A DNA stretch of 35,549 bases, taken from the NCBI GenBank assembly GCA_027485485.1, contig JAIXQY010000030.1:1-35549 (forward strand), written 5' to 3'. The position numbers and the translations under genes were made by a program. The notes under the pieces were generated by a model that was not told the DNA's origin, did no database searches, and saw nothing but the letters and a program-made list of their open reading frames with translations. This DNA comes from Sphingomonadales bacterium. GTDB lineage: Bacteria; Pseudomonadota; Alphaproteobacteria; Sphingomonadales; Sphingomonadaceae. This document shows positions 11,494 to 21,700 of this stretch, in pieces. Position 1 is the stretch's first letter; every line of letters begins with the position of its first letter.

Positions 11494-11946
11494 ATGCGCA
11501 TCTCACTGTTTGAGCCGGAAATCGCGGGCAATGTCGGCGCGGTGCTGCGATTGGGCGCCTGCATGGGCGTGCCCGTCGACCTGATCGAGCCGCTGGGTTT
11601 CCAGTGGGACGATGCCCGTGTGCGCCGCACGGCGATGGACTATATCGATCATGTGTCCGTCACCCGCCACCGCGACTGGGCGGCGTTTCACGCCAGCATC
11701 GGCCCGGCGCGGCTGGTGCTGCTCACCACCAAGGGCAGCGTTTCAGCCTATGATTTCGGCTTCCGCCCCGATGACGTGCTGCTGTTCGGCAAGGAAAGCG
11801 CCGGCGCGCCGGCGCATGTCCACGCCGCCTGCACCGGCCGCATCCGCCTGCCGATGCGGGCGGAGGTGCGCTCGATGAACCTCGCCATGTCCGCCGGCCT
11901 GGCGCTGGGGGAGGCGCTGCGGCAGACGGGTGGATTGCCGGGGTAG
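11494..11946 (+). CDS. trmL: tRNA (cytidine(34)-2'-O)-methyltransferase (SPOUT family)
   Basis: MRISLFEPEIAGNVGAVLRLGACMGV..., LLFGKESAGAP, IRLPMRAEVRSMNLAMSAGLALGEALRQ are TrmL/SpoU signatures. Confidence 0.93.
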   Translation: MRISLFEPEIAGNVGAVLRLGACMGVPVDLIEPLGFQWDDARVRRTAMDYIDHVSVTRHRDWAAFHASIGPARLVLLTTKGSVSAYDFGFRPDDVLLFGKESAGAPAHVHAACTGRIRLPMRAEVRSMNLAMSAGLALGEALRQTGGLPG

Positions 11947-11954
11947 GAATGGGG

Positions 11955-12216
11955 GCCTCCGGCGGCAAGGGTCGCGGACCCTTGACCCATCCGTTTTCGA
12001 CCCGCCAACGCCCCACCCCTCCGCCTCGCGATGCTCGGCACCTCCCCTAGGAGGGGAGGATCTCTTGGTCCTCCCCTCTTAGGGGAGGTGGCGCCGAAGG
12101 CGACGGAGGGGTGACGCCCTAAGAACAATTTGCCCTGTTCCCACGCCTCCACCGGCGCCGCCTTGACCATTGCCAGGTTCCCATTTCCAGGGGCCGTGCC
12201 CCTTGCCGCCGGAGGC
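11955..12216. repeat. Nested intergenic palindromic (REP-like) element
   Basis: Outer inverted repeat GCCTCCGGCGGCAAGGG (11955-11971) / CCCTTGCCGCCGGAGGC (12200-12216), exact over 17 nt. Inner pair of about 46-nt arms at 12014-12060 and 12069-12113 are near-perfect inverted copies, each itself a hairpin (CTCCCCTAGGAGGGGAG; CTCCCCTCTTAGGGGAG). Confidence 0.85.
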
Positions 12217-12303
12217 TGGCTTTGCTCTGAGCCGCCGCCAGCCGCTTTACAAGGCTAATACAGCTGCTATGAAGCGCGCGTTGATCTGGGAGGATTTCGC
12301 ATC

Positions 12304-13197
12304 ATGCTGCAATTGTCGGGTGTCACCCATGTTTATGCCAATGGCACGCGGGCCTTGGATGATGTGACTCTGGCCATTCCCACCGGCATGTTCGGTCTGC
12401 TTGGCCCCAATGGCGCCGGCAAATCGACATTGATGCGCACGGTGGCGACGTTGCAGACGCCCACGGCGGGGCGGATCATGTTTGGTGATATCGATGTGAT
12501 CACCCAGCCCGAGGCCTTGCGCGAAACACTGGGCTATCTGCCGCAGGATTTCGGGGTTTATCCGCGCGTTTCGGCCTATGACATGCTGGATCACATGTGC
12601 GTGCTGAAGGGCATTGCCTCGGCCGGTGAGCGCAAGGCGACGGTGGAGACGCTGCTGAATCAGACCAATTTGTGGGCGGTGCGCGGCAAGGCGATTGCCG
12701 GTTTTTCGGGCGGGATGCGGCAGCGGTTCGGCATTGCCCAGGCGTTGATCGGCAATCCGCGCCTGATCATTGTCGATGAGCCCACGGCGGGCCTTGATCC
12801 CGAAGAGCGCAACCGGTTCCTGAATCTGCTGGCCGAGATTGGCGAGAATGTCGTGGTGATCCTGTCGACCCACATCGTCGAGGATGTGGCCGATCTGTGC
12901 CCGTGCATGGCGGTGCTGGCGGCCGGGCGCATCCAGCTGGAAGGCGCGCCGCTGGAGCTGATCGCCAGGGCGCGCGGCAGCGTGTGGGCCAAGGCGATTG
13001 GCCGCGACGAGCTTGAGGCGATGAAGGCGGCGCATGAGGTGATTTCCACCCGGCTGTTCGCCGGCCGCACCATCATCCACATCCTGGCAGAAACTGATCC
13101 GGGCCAGGGCTTCACCGCGGTGGAAGGCGGGCTGGAGGATGTGTATTTCGCCACGCTGGCCAAGAGCCGGCGCGCGCCGGTTGCGGCTGCGGCCTGA
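12304..13197 (+). CDS. ABC transporter ATP-binding protein
   Basis: Walker A GPNGAGKST, signature FSGGMRQR, Walker B LIIVDEPTAGLD; SD GGGAGGA upstream. Confidence 0.95.
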   Translation: MLQLSGVTHVYANGTRALDDVTLAIPTGMFGLLGPNGAGKSTLMRTVATLQTPTAGRIMFGDIDVITQPEALRETLGYLPQDFGVYPRVSAYDMLDHMCVLKGIASAGERKATVETLLNQTNLWAVRGKAIAGFSGGMRQRFGIAQALIGNPRLIIVDEPTAGLDPEERNRFLNLLAEIGENVVVILSTHIVEDVADLCPCMAVLAAGRIQLEGAPLELIARARGSVWAKAIGRDELEAMKAAHEVISTRLFAGRTIIHILAETDPGQGFTAVEGGLEDVYFATLAKSRRAPVAAAA

Positions 13198-13208
13198 GGC
13201 GCACGGCC

Positions 13209-16200
13209 ATGTTTGGAGCCATCACGCGGTTCGAGCTGCGCTATCAGCTGAAAAACCCGGTGTTCTGGGTGGTCGCCATCTTGTTCTTCCTCCTCACCTT
13301 CGGGGCGATGACGGTGGACCAGATCCAGATCGGCGCCGGCGGCAATGTGAAGAAGAACGCGCCCTTTGCCATTGCGCAGGTGCATCAGATCCTGAGCTTG
13401 TTTTTCATGTTCGTCACAACGGCCTTCGTGGCCAATGTGATCGTGCGTGATGATGAAAGCGGTTTTGGCCCGATGGTGCGGGCGACGCGGGTGAAGAAGT
13501 TCGATTATCTGTTCGGGCGCTTCACCGGGGCGGCGCTGGCCGGGGCGGTGGCGTTTCTGGTGGTGCCGCTGGCAATGTTCGTTGGCTCGGCCATGCCGTG
13601 GGTGGACCCTGAAACCCTGGGGCCGAACCGGCTGGGCGATTATGCCTATGCCTATTTCGTGCTGGCGCTGCCCAATGTGCTGCTCACCGCGGCGATCTTC
13701 TTCGCGGTGGCCACCGTCACCCGATCGATGATGTATTCTTATGTGGGCGTGGTGGTGTTCCTCGTCCTGTATCTGGTGCTGAACAGCTTTTTGCGCAGCA
13801 AGCCGGAACTGCGCGAAACCGCGTCGCTGCTGGAACCCTTTGGCCTGGCGGCCGTGGGCAACGCCACCCGCTATTGGACGGCGGCCGAACGCAACGGGCT
13901 CACTCCGCCAATCACCGGCGCGCTGCTGGCCAACCGGGCGATCTGGATGGGCGTGGCGCTGGCGGCGCTGGGCTTTGCCGGCTGGCGCTTCAAATTTGCC
14001 GATGGCGGATTGTCGCCCAAGGCGGCGGCGCGCGCGGCGAAGAAGGAGGCCAAGGCGGCCAAGGTGGCGCCCACATTGGTGGACCGGCTGCCGATGCCCA
14101 ACCAGCGCAAGGCCGCCGGCGCGCGGCTGTTTGCGCGCATCCGCTTTGAAATGGGCCTGGTGTTCAAGAGCCCGGCCTATGCCGTGCTGCTGCTGATCGG
14201 CCTGTTCAATGCCGGGGGCGCCCTGATCTTTGCCAACGAGATTTATGGCACTCCGGCCCGCCCGCTCACCTTCGCGCTGATTTCGGTGCTGGCGGGCAGC
14301 TTCACCATCATTCCGATCATCATCGCCATCTATTATGCCGGCGAAGTGGTGTGGCGTGATCGCGACCGGCGCTTCCACGAGATTGTGGACAGCACCTCGC
14401 TGCCCAACTGGGCCTATCTGGTGCCCAAGGTGCTGGCGGTGGCCGGCGTGCTGTTCACCAGCCTGGTGATATCGGTGGTGGCCGCCATGCTGGTGCAGCT
14501 GTCGCGCGGTGTCGATGCGCTGGAGCCGATGCAATATCTGGCCTGGTATATCCTGCCGTTCGGCATCTCGATGGTGCAGCTGGCGGTGCTGTCGGTGCTT
14601 GTGCAGGCGCTCAGCCCCAACAAATATGCCGGCTGGGCGGTGATGCTGGTCTATCTGGTCGGCTCGATCACGCTGTCGAGCATCGGCTTTGAGCATCCGC
14701 TGTATAATTTCGGCGCAACCCCGCCGGCGCGCTATTCCGATCTCAACGGCAACCAGATTGGTGCGCTGGGCGGGTTCTGGCTCAATCTCTACTGGTGCCT
14801 GATCTCGCTGGTGCTGGCGGTGCTGGCGCATCTGTTGTGGCGGCGCGGCACCGATGTGGCCCTGCGGCCGCGGTTGCGGGCCCTGCCACGCCGGCTGCGC
14901 GGCATGCCGCTGGTGCTGCTGATCGCCGGGTTGGGCGGGGCGGGGGCCAGCGGTGCCTATATCTGGCACAACACCAATGTGCTGAACGATTATCGCACCA
15001 ACGACGATCGAGAGGCCCAACAGGCCGCATATGAAAAGCGTTATGCCCGCTATATCCCGCTGAAACAGCCATCCACCACCGATGTGACGCTGCGGGTCGA
15101 TCTTTACCCGGAAGCACGGCGCATGCAGTCGACCGGGCAGATCAGGCTGGTGAACGACACCGGCGCCCCGCTGGCGCAATTGCATGTGCGGATGGCATCG
15201 CTGCAGAGCGATCTGGATCGCATCAGCGTGCCCGGCGCGCGGCTGGAGATGGAGGATGCGGACAACAAATATCGCATCTATCGCTTTGCCCGGCCGCTGC
15301 CGCCTGGTGCAACGCTGGCGGTGGATTTCGCCATCAGCCGCGAGCAAAAGGGCTTCCCGTCCAATGGCGAAGACACCAGCCTGATCGCCAACGGCAGCTT
15401 CCTCAACAACACCGACTTCATGCCGCAATTCGGCATGAGCCGGGATGGCTTCCTGGCTGATCGCGCCAAGCGGCGCAAATATGGCCTGCCGCCCGAAGCG
15501 CGCCTGCCCAAGCTGGATGATCCCAGGGCTGTGGAGCGCAATTATCTGGGCAATGCCGATTGGGTGAACAGCGAGATCGTGGTGAGCACCAGCGCCAGCC
15601 AGACGCCGATTGCGCCGGGCCGCAAACTGGACGACCGGGTGGAGGGCGGCCGCCGCACCGCGCGCTTTGTCTCGCCGCAGCCGATCTTGAACTTCTTCTC
15701 GGTGCAATCGGCGGCCTATGCCGAAAAATCCCTCGATGCCGATGGCGTGAAGCTGACGGTGTATCACCATCCGACCCACGCCTATAATGTGGATCGCATG
15801 CTGTCATCGATGAAGACCAGCCTTTCCTATTACCGCAGGAATTTCGGGCCTTATCAATTCGATTATGCCCGCATCATCGAATTCCCGGGCTATGAAAGCT
15901 TTGCGCAGGCCTTTGCCGGCACTATCCCGTTTTCGGAGGCCATCGGCTTTCTGGCGGCCAATGATGATCCCGACAAGATCGACTATGTCACCTATGTCAC
16001 GGCGCACGAGCTGGGCCACCAATATTGGGGCCACCAGATCATCTCTGCCGAGATGCAGGGCGGCACCCTGTTTGTGGAAACCATGGCGCAATATTCCGCG
16101 CTGATGGTGATGAAGCAGATCTATGGCGAGGAAAAGATCCGCCGCTTCCTGAAATATGAGCTGGACAATTATCTGCGCAGCCGCGGCGGCGAATTGATTG

Positions 16201-16793
16201 AGGAGCTGCCGCTGAACCGCGTGGAGAACCAGCCTTATGTCCATTACCGCAAGGGCAGTGTGGTCATGTATCTGCTGGCCGACCGGCTGGGCGAAGCCCG
16301 CGTGAACGCCATGCTCGCCGGCCTGCTGGCGACCCACAAGTTCAAGAGCCAGCCTTATGTGACGGCCACCGCGCTGGTGAACGGCTACAAGAGCCTGGCG
16401 CGCACGCCCGAAGAGCAGCAGCTGGTGAGCGACCTGTTCGAGCGCATCACCCTCTATGACCTGAAAGCCAAATCGGCGAGCGTGAAGCGCCTGGCCGATG
16501 GCCGCTGGGAAACCCGCCTCACCGTCGAAGCCAGCAAGCTTTATGCCGATGGCAAGGGCGTGGAGAAGGCCGCGCCGCTGCAGGCCAGCATCGATATCGG
16601 CCTGTTCACCGGCAAGCCGGGGCAGGGCGAGTTCAACCGCGCCAATGTGGTGCAGATGACCCGCCTGCCGATCACATCCGGCACGCAGACGCTGGTGTTG
16701 ATCAGCAAGGCCAAGCCGACCGTGGCCGGGATCGATCCCTACAACAAATATGTCGACCGCAATTCGGACGACAATGTGGTGGACATCAGCTGA
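13209..16793 (+). CDS. Fused ABC-2-type permease / M1-family aminopeptidase (1194 aa)
   Basis: N-terminal about 560 aa is polytopic with ABC-2-like repeats; C-terminal part has TAHELGHQYWGHQ...FVETMAQY (HEXXH plus downstream Glu) and VHYRKGSVVMYLL (YxKG). 11 bp after the ABC ATPase stop. Confidence 0.9.
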   Translation: MFGAITRFELRYQLKNPVFWVVAILFFLLTFGAMTVDQIQIGAGGNVKKNAPFAIAQVHQILSLFFMFVTTAFVANVIVRDDESGFGPMVRATRVKKFDYLFGRFTGAALAGAVAFLVVPLAMFVGSAMPWVDPETLGPNRLGDYAYAYFVLALPNVLLTAAIFFAVATVTRSMMYSYVGVVVFLVLYLVLNSFLRSKPELRETASLLEPFGLAAVGNATRYWTAAERNGLTPPITGALLANRAIWMGVALAALGFAGWRFKFADGGLSPKAAARAAKKEAKAAKVAPTLVDRLPMPNQRKAAGARLFARIRFEMGLVFKSPAYAVLLLIGLFNAGGALIFANEIYGTPARPLTFALISVLAGSFTIIPIIIAIYYAGEVVWRDRDRRFHEIVDSTSLPNWAYLVPKVLAVAGVLFTSLVISVVAAMLVQLSRGVDALEPMQYLAWYILPFGISMVQLAVLSVLVQALSPNKYAGWAVMLVYLVGSITLSSIGFEHPLYNFGATPPARYSDLNGNQIGALGGFWLNLYWCLISLVLAVLAHLLWRRGTDVALRPRLRALPRRLRGMPLVLLIAGLGGAGASGAYIWHNTNVLNDYRTNDDREAQQAAYEKRYARYIPLKQPSTTDVTLRVDLYPEARRMQSTGQIRLVNDTGAPLAQLHVRMASLQSDLDRISVPGARLEMEDADNKYRIYRFARPLPPGATLAVDFAISREQKGFPSNGEDTSLIANGSFLNNTDFMPQFGMSRDGFLADRAKRRKYGLPPEARLPKLDDPRAVERNYLGNADWVNSEIVVSTSASQTPIAPGRKLDDRVEGGRRTARFVSPQPILNFFSVQSAAYAEKSLDADGVKLTVYHHPTHAYNVDRMLSSMKTSLSYYRRNFGPYQFDYARIIEFPGYESFAQAFAGTIPFSEAIGFLAANDDPDKIDYVTYVTAHELGHQYWGHQIISAEMQGGTLFVETMAQYSALMVMKQIYGEEKIRRFLKYELDNYLRSRGGELIEELPLNRVENQPYVHYRKGSVVMYLLADRLGEARVNAMLAGLLATHKFKSQPYVTATALVNGYKSLARTPEEQQLVSDLFERITLYDLKAKSASVKRLADGRWETRLTVEASKLYADGKGVEKAAPLQASIDIGLFTGKPGQGEFNRANVVQMTRLPITSGTQTLVLISKAKPTVAGIDPYNKYVDRNSDDNVVDIS

Positions 16794-16800
16794 GGCAACA

Positions 16801-16916
16801 GATCCTCCCCCTCTGGGGGAGGTGCCCGCAGGGCGCAGGGGGCTGCGCCTCAGCCGGCACATTCGCCGTCCCCTCCGCCTCCCTGCGGTCGGCACCTCCC
16901 CCAGAGGGGGAGGATC
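16801..16916. repeat. Palindromic REP-like element, same family as 12014-12113
   Basis: Perfect 26-nt inverted repeat GATCCTCCCCCTCTGGGGGAGGTGCC (16801-16826) / GGCACCTCCCCCAGAGGGGGAGGATC (16891-16916). Confidence 0.88.
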
Positions 16917-17479
16917 TAGTTGGGCAGCCGTTGCTCCCACAGTGGGGCCAGCGGCCCTGTGGCAAAGCCGGCGGCATCGATGGTGTAGAACAAGTGAGTG
17001 ACCGGCCCGGTTGAAAGCTCGACCCGTGATTGGCGCGGATCAAGCTGCGCGCCGATGCGGGTTATGGCTGTGCGGCTGCGGATGTTGGTTTCGCCGATCA
17101 TGAACATCACCCGGCTCACGGATTGCAGCGCGTGGCCGGTCATCAGCGCCTTCATGATGTGATTGGTCTGGCCGCCCCAGTGGCGGCGCATCAGGAAGGT
17201 CCAGCCCACCTCCACCTCGTCAGCGGCAGCGCGGGTGAAATCATAGCGTGATGATCCGATGATCGCACCGCCGGGCTCCTGTGCCACCAGCATGCCGCCG
17301 CTGGCCAGGCCATCTTCGAAAAAGGCGCGGAACACTGGTTCCTGCCAGCGATCATGCGCCGGGTGGCCTTCCCAGATGCCGGGATCATGCGCGGCGGCAA
17401 ACAGGCCGGGCCAGTCCGCCGCCGTGGCAGGGCGCAGGCTGAGCGCCGGATGGGCAAGAAGGGGCTGGCGATCAAGCAT
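16916..17479 (-). CDS. GNAT-family N-acetyltransferase
   Basis: LSLRPATAADWPGLFAAAHDP..., EVEVGWTFLMRRHWGGQTNHIMKALMTGHAL typical of the RimJ/RimL-like GNAT fold. ATG at 17479. Confidence 0.85.
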   Translation of the reverse strand: MLDRQPLLAHPALSLRPATAADWPGLFAAAHDPGIWEGHPAHDRWQEPVFRAFFEDGLASGGMLVAQEPGGAIIGSSRYDFTRAAADEVEVGWTFLMRRHWGGQTNHIMKALMTGHALQSVSRVMFMIGETNIRSRTAITRIGAQLDPRQSRVELSTGPVTHLFYTIDAAGFATGPLAPLWEQRLPN

Positions 17480-17490
17480 GGGCAAAGGCC

Positions 17491-18762
17491 TCAATAAGCG
17501 AGAACAGCGACGCCGTGGATGCCAAGGCCGATGAGGCCGCCGATCAGCGTGCCGTTGATGCGGATGAACTGCAGATCACGGCCCACGGCCTCTTCCACCT
17601 TTTCAGTCACCGTGTCGGCATCCCAGCTGCGCACCGTCTGCGACACCAGGCTGACGATGGCATCGCCATGATCATGGGCCAGGCCCACCACGGCACGGCG
17701 CAGGGCGGTGTTGAGGCTGCGCTTCAGCACCTCGTCGCCCTCCATCCGGTGGCCGACGGCGGCCAGCGCACCCGCCAGCCGGTTGCCGCCCGGATCATTC
17801 AGCCCGCGCACCAGTGCGGCGCGGGCGCTGGTCCACAGGCCGTTCACCCAGCCGGACATGGCCGGATTGGCCATCAGATCGGCCTTGAAGCCTTCCACCC
17901 GCTCCTGCGTTTCGGGGAAGTGGCGCAGATCGAACGACCATTGCCGCAACGCCTCCACGATGCGCAGCCGCACCGGGTGGAATTGATCCTGCTTCATCTC
18001 CACCAGCAGGCGCTGGACCGCGCCGATCATGGTGTTGGACATGGATTCATCGGCGCCGGCCAACCGCAGCAGCCAGTTGGTGCGTTCCGTCACCATGTCG
18101 CGGATGGTGGGGGCCTCGTCGGACAGGGTGCCAAGGCTCCAGTCAATGCCGGTATCGATCAACGGCTCGTGCCGGCCCTTGGCCACCATCGTGTCGATGG
18201 CATCGGCCAGCAGCGGCGACAGCTTCATCTCTTCCAGACGCCCGCGCGCGACATCTTCCACCAGCCGGGCGATGGCCGGTTCGTCCAGCGCCTCTACCAG
18301 CCGGGCCACCAGCGGCGCCAGCCCGCGCTTGCGGTTGGGGGCAGGGGTGGCCGGTGGCGGGCTGGCCAGCCAGCGGCCGAGCACGCCAGCCAGATCGGCA
18401 TCGTCCAGCCGGCGCGCCACCACCTGGGGCTTCAGGAAATTGTCTTTCAGGAACTGCGCCAGCGTGTCCCCCAGCCGGTCCTTCTGTTCGGGGATGATGG
18501 CGGTGTGCGGGATGGGCAGGCCCAGCGGCCGGCGGAACAGCGCGGTGACAGCAAACCAATCGGCCAGCCCGCCCACCATCGCGGCTTCGGCAAAGGCCTG
18601 CAGCCATGGCACGACCGGGTGCGCCTGCGGCCAGACCAACGTGGCGGCAAACAGCGCTGCCATTGCCGCCACCAGCACGGTGGCGGCCAGGCGCATCCGG
18701 TGAAACGGCGAATCCGGCAGGAAACTGGTCAGGGCAGGGTCACTCCGCAGGGGTTGCAACAC
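17491..18762 (-). CDS. DUF445 domain-containing membrane protein
   Basis: AFAEAAMVGGLADWFAVTALFRRPLGLPIPHTAIIPEQKDRLGDTLAQFLKDNFL is the DUF445 signature; C-terminal TM IRINGTLIGGLIGLGIHGVAVLAY. Starts with GTG, overlapping the RND 3' end. Confidence 0.92.
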   Translation of the reverse strand: MLQPLRSDPALTSFLPDSPFHRMRLAATVLVAAMAALFAATLVWPQAHPVVPWLQAFAEAAMVGGLADWFAVTALFRRPLGLPIPHTAIIPEQKDRLGDTLAQFLKDNFLKPQVVARRLDDADLAGVLGRWLASPPPATPAPNRKRGLAPLVARLVEALDEPAIARLVEDVARGRLEEMKLSPLLADAIDTMVAKGRHEPLIDTGIDWSLGTLSDEAPTIRDMVTERTNWLLRLAGADESMSNTMIGAVQRLLVEMKQDQFHPVRLRIVEALRQWSFDLRHFPETQERVEGFKADLMANPAMSGWVNGLWTSARAALVRGLNDPGGNRLAGALAAVGHRMEGDEVLKRSLNTALRRAVVGLAHDHGDAIVSLVSQTVRSWDADTVTEKVEEAVGRDLQFIRINGTLIGGLIGLGIHGVAVLAY

Positions 18763-21700
18763 CAGCCTTAGCAGCCCCTTCGTTGTTGGTGAACCACCGC
18801 TTCATGCGCGGGGCCAGCCATTCTTCCACCGACACGGCGATGGAGAAGCCCGCCGGCACGATGATCAGGGTGAGCGCGGTCGACACGATCAGGCCGCCGA
18901 TCACCACGATGCCCATCGGCGCGCGCCACGAACCATCGCCGCCCAGCGCCAGCGCCACCGGCATCATGCCGGCAACCATGGCCACCGTGGTCATCACGAT
19001 TGGCTGCACACGCTTGTGGCCGGCTTCCAATATGGCTTCCAGCTTGGGCACGCCCTTGCCCATTTCCTCGATCGCCATATCGACCAGCAGGATCGAGTTC
19101 TTGGCCACAATGCCCAGCAGCATCAGCAGGCCGATGAACACCGGCATGGAAATGGCATTGCCGGTGATGGCCAGCGCGATCAGGCCGCCCAGCGGCGCCA
19201 GCAGCAGCGACACCATGTTGACGAAGGGCGGCAGCACCCGCTTGTAGAGCAGCACCAGCACGGCGAACACCATCACCACGCCGGCAATCACCGCCAGGAT
19301 GAAGTTGGTCACCAGTTCGCCCAGCCACTTCTGCATGCCCAGTTGCACCGATTCCACGCCCGAGGGCAGGTTCTTCATGATCGGCATCTGGTTGACCTTC
19401 ATCTGCACATCGCCGGACAGCAGGCCGGGGGCGAGATCAGCGCCGATCAGCACGCGCCGCTGTTGGTTGAAGCGGCGGATTTCGGTGGGGCCGGCACCAA
19501 AGCTGATTTCGGCCACAACCTTCAGGGGCACGGTGCCGCCGCGGGCGGTGGGCACCGGCAGATTTTCGATGGTCGTGAGATTGCGGCGCGACGATTCCGC
19601 CAGCGCCACGCGGATCGGGATCTGGCGATCGGCCACGCTGAACTTGGCGACATTCTGATCGATATCACCCAGGGTGGCGATGCGGATGGTTTCCGACAGC
19701 GCCGCGGTGGTCACGCCCAGTTCGGCGGCCAGATCAAGCCGCGGCTTGATCGTGATTTCCGGCCGCTGCAGCCCGCCATCAATGCGCGCCTGGCGCAATT
19801 CCGGCATCTTGCGCATGTCATCAACCACCTTGCGGGCGGTGGCTTCCAGCACGACCGGATCATTGCCGGTGAGGGTGATGCCGATCGGGCGGCCACCGGG
19901 CGGGCCATCGCCCTGCGCGGCAAAGCCGATGCGGGCATCCGGAATGGCGGCCAGCCTGGGCGCCATCGCCCGTTCCCAATCGATGCGGTGCATCGACCGC
20001 TCCTTCTTGAGCGTGAGATAGATATTGCCGCCGCCCACATCGACATCGGCAAAGGCCAGCGCCAGATCGGGCGAGGATTCCACCACCTTCACGGCCTGGT
20101 CCACCACGGCTTCGGTCTGCGCCAGGGTGACACCCGGCGGCAGCGAGATGGTGATCTGGCTGTCGTCGTTGTCCACGTCGGGCTGGAACGTCATCGGCAG
20201 CATCCAGAACAACAGCACGGTGAGGGCCAGCGCACCGCCGCCAAGGCCGAACACCGTCTTCATCCGGTTGGCCAGCGCCCAGCCCAGGATCGACATGTAG
20301 CGATCAATCCATTTGCCACCGCCATGTTCGGCCTGGCCATCGCTTTTCAGGAAATAGGCGGCCAGCATCGGGGTGATGAGACGGGCCACGGCAAGGCTGA
20401 TCACCACTGCCACCGCCACTGTGGCACCGAAGTTCTTGAAGAACTGGCCGGAAATGCCGGGCATCAGCGCGACGGGCAGGAACACCGCGACGATGGACAT
20501 GGTGGTGGCGACCACCGCCAGCCCGATTTCATCGGCCGCGTCCATCGATGCCTGCCAGGCGGATTTGCCCATGCGCATGTGGCGCACGATATTCTCGATC
20601 TCCACGATGGCATCGTCCACCAGCACGCCGGCCACCAGGCTGAGTGCCAGCAGCGACAACTGGTTGAGGCTGAAACCCAGCCAGGCATCGAGGAACCAGA
20701 AGGTGGGAATGGCCGAAAGCGGGATGGCCAGCGCCGAGATGATGGTGGCGCGCCAATCGCGCAGGAACCACAACACCACCAGCACCGCCAGAATCGCGCC
20801 TTCGATCATGGCGTTGATGGCGCCGTGATATTGCGCCTTGGTATATTCCACCGAGGTGAAGATCAGGCGGAACTGCACCTTGGGGTTTTGCTTGCGCAGA
20901 GTTTCGATTTCCTTGAGGGCGGCATCATAGACGCTCACATCTGACGAGCCCTTGGCCTTGGCCATCGAGAAGCTGAGCACCTGGCGGCCGCCCAACTTGG
21001 AAATGCTGCGCTGTTCGGCATAGGCATCGCGCACTTCGGCGATGTCGCTCAAGCGGATATTGCGGCCAAGGCCCAGGCTGATCTGGGTTTCGGCCAGTGC
21101 GTTGGCGGTGCGGGCGTTGCCGATCACGCGCACCGATTGTTCGGCCCCGGCGATTTCGGCGCGGCCACCGGCGGCGTTGAGGTTCACCTGGCGCAACTGG
21201 GCGTTGACCTGGGAAGCGGTAACACCATAGGCCTGCATGCGATCAGGATCGAGGGTGACCCTGATTTCGCGGCTCACCCCACCCGAACGGCGCACCTGCG
21301 CCATGCCGGGAATGCCCAGCAGACGCTTGGCCACCGTGTTGTCGACGAACCAGCTCAGCTCCTCGAGCGTCATCGCGGTGGATTCAACCGAGAAATAGGC
21401 GATCGGGCCGCCGGCGATATCAAGCCGGCCCACCTGCGGCTGCAGGATGCCCTGCGGCAGATCGGACCGGATATTGGCCACGGCATCACGCACGTCGTTG
21501 ACGGCGCGATCGATCGGGGTGCCGATGGCAAACTGCACCACGGTGCGGCTGTTGCCTTCGGACACGAAGCTGTTGACCTCGTCCACGCCGGTGATGTTGC
21601 GCACCGCGGCTTCGACGCGCTGGGTGACCTGATTCTCCAGCTCTTCCGGTGCCGCGCCGGGCTGGCTCACCCGCACCTCGGCACCAGGGAATTCCACGTC

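Noticed and set aside
12660-15779. 1039-aa minus-strand ORF antisense to the ABC ATPase/M1 fusion
   Set aside because: High-GC shadow ORF: composition dominated by H/Q/R/G/A with no domain motif. The opposite strand has two clear genes.
19016-20944. 642-aa plus-strand ORF antisense to the RND pump
   Set aside because: His/Gln/Gly-rich shadow ORF opposite a clear RND gene.
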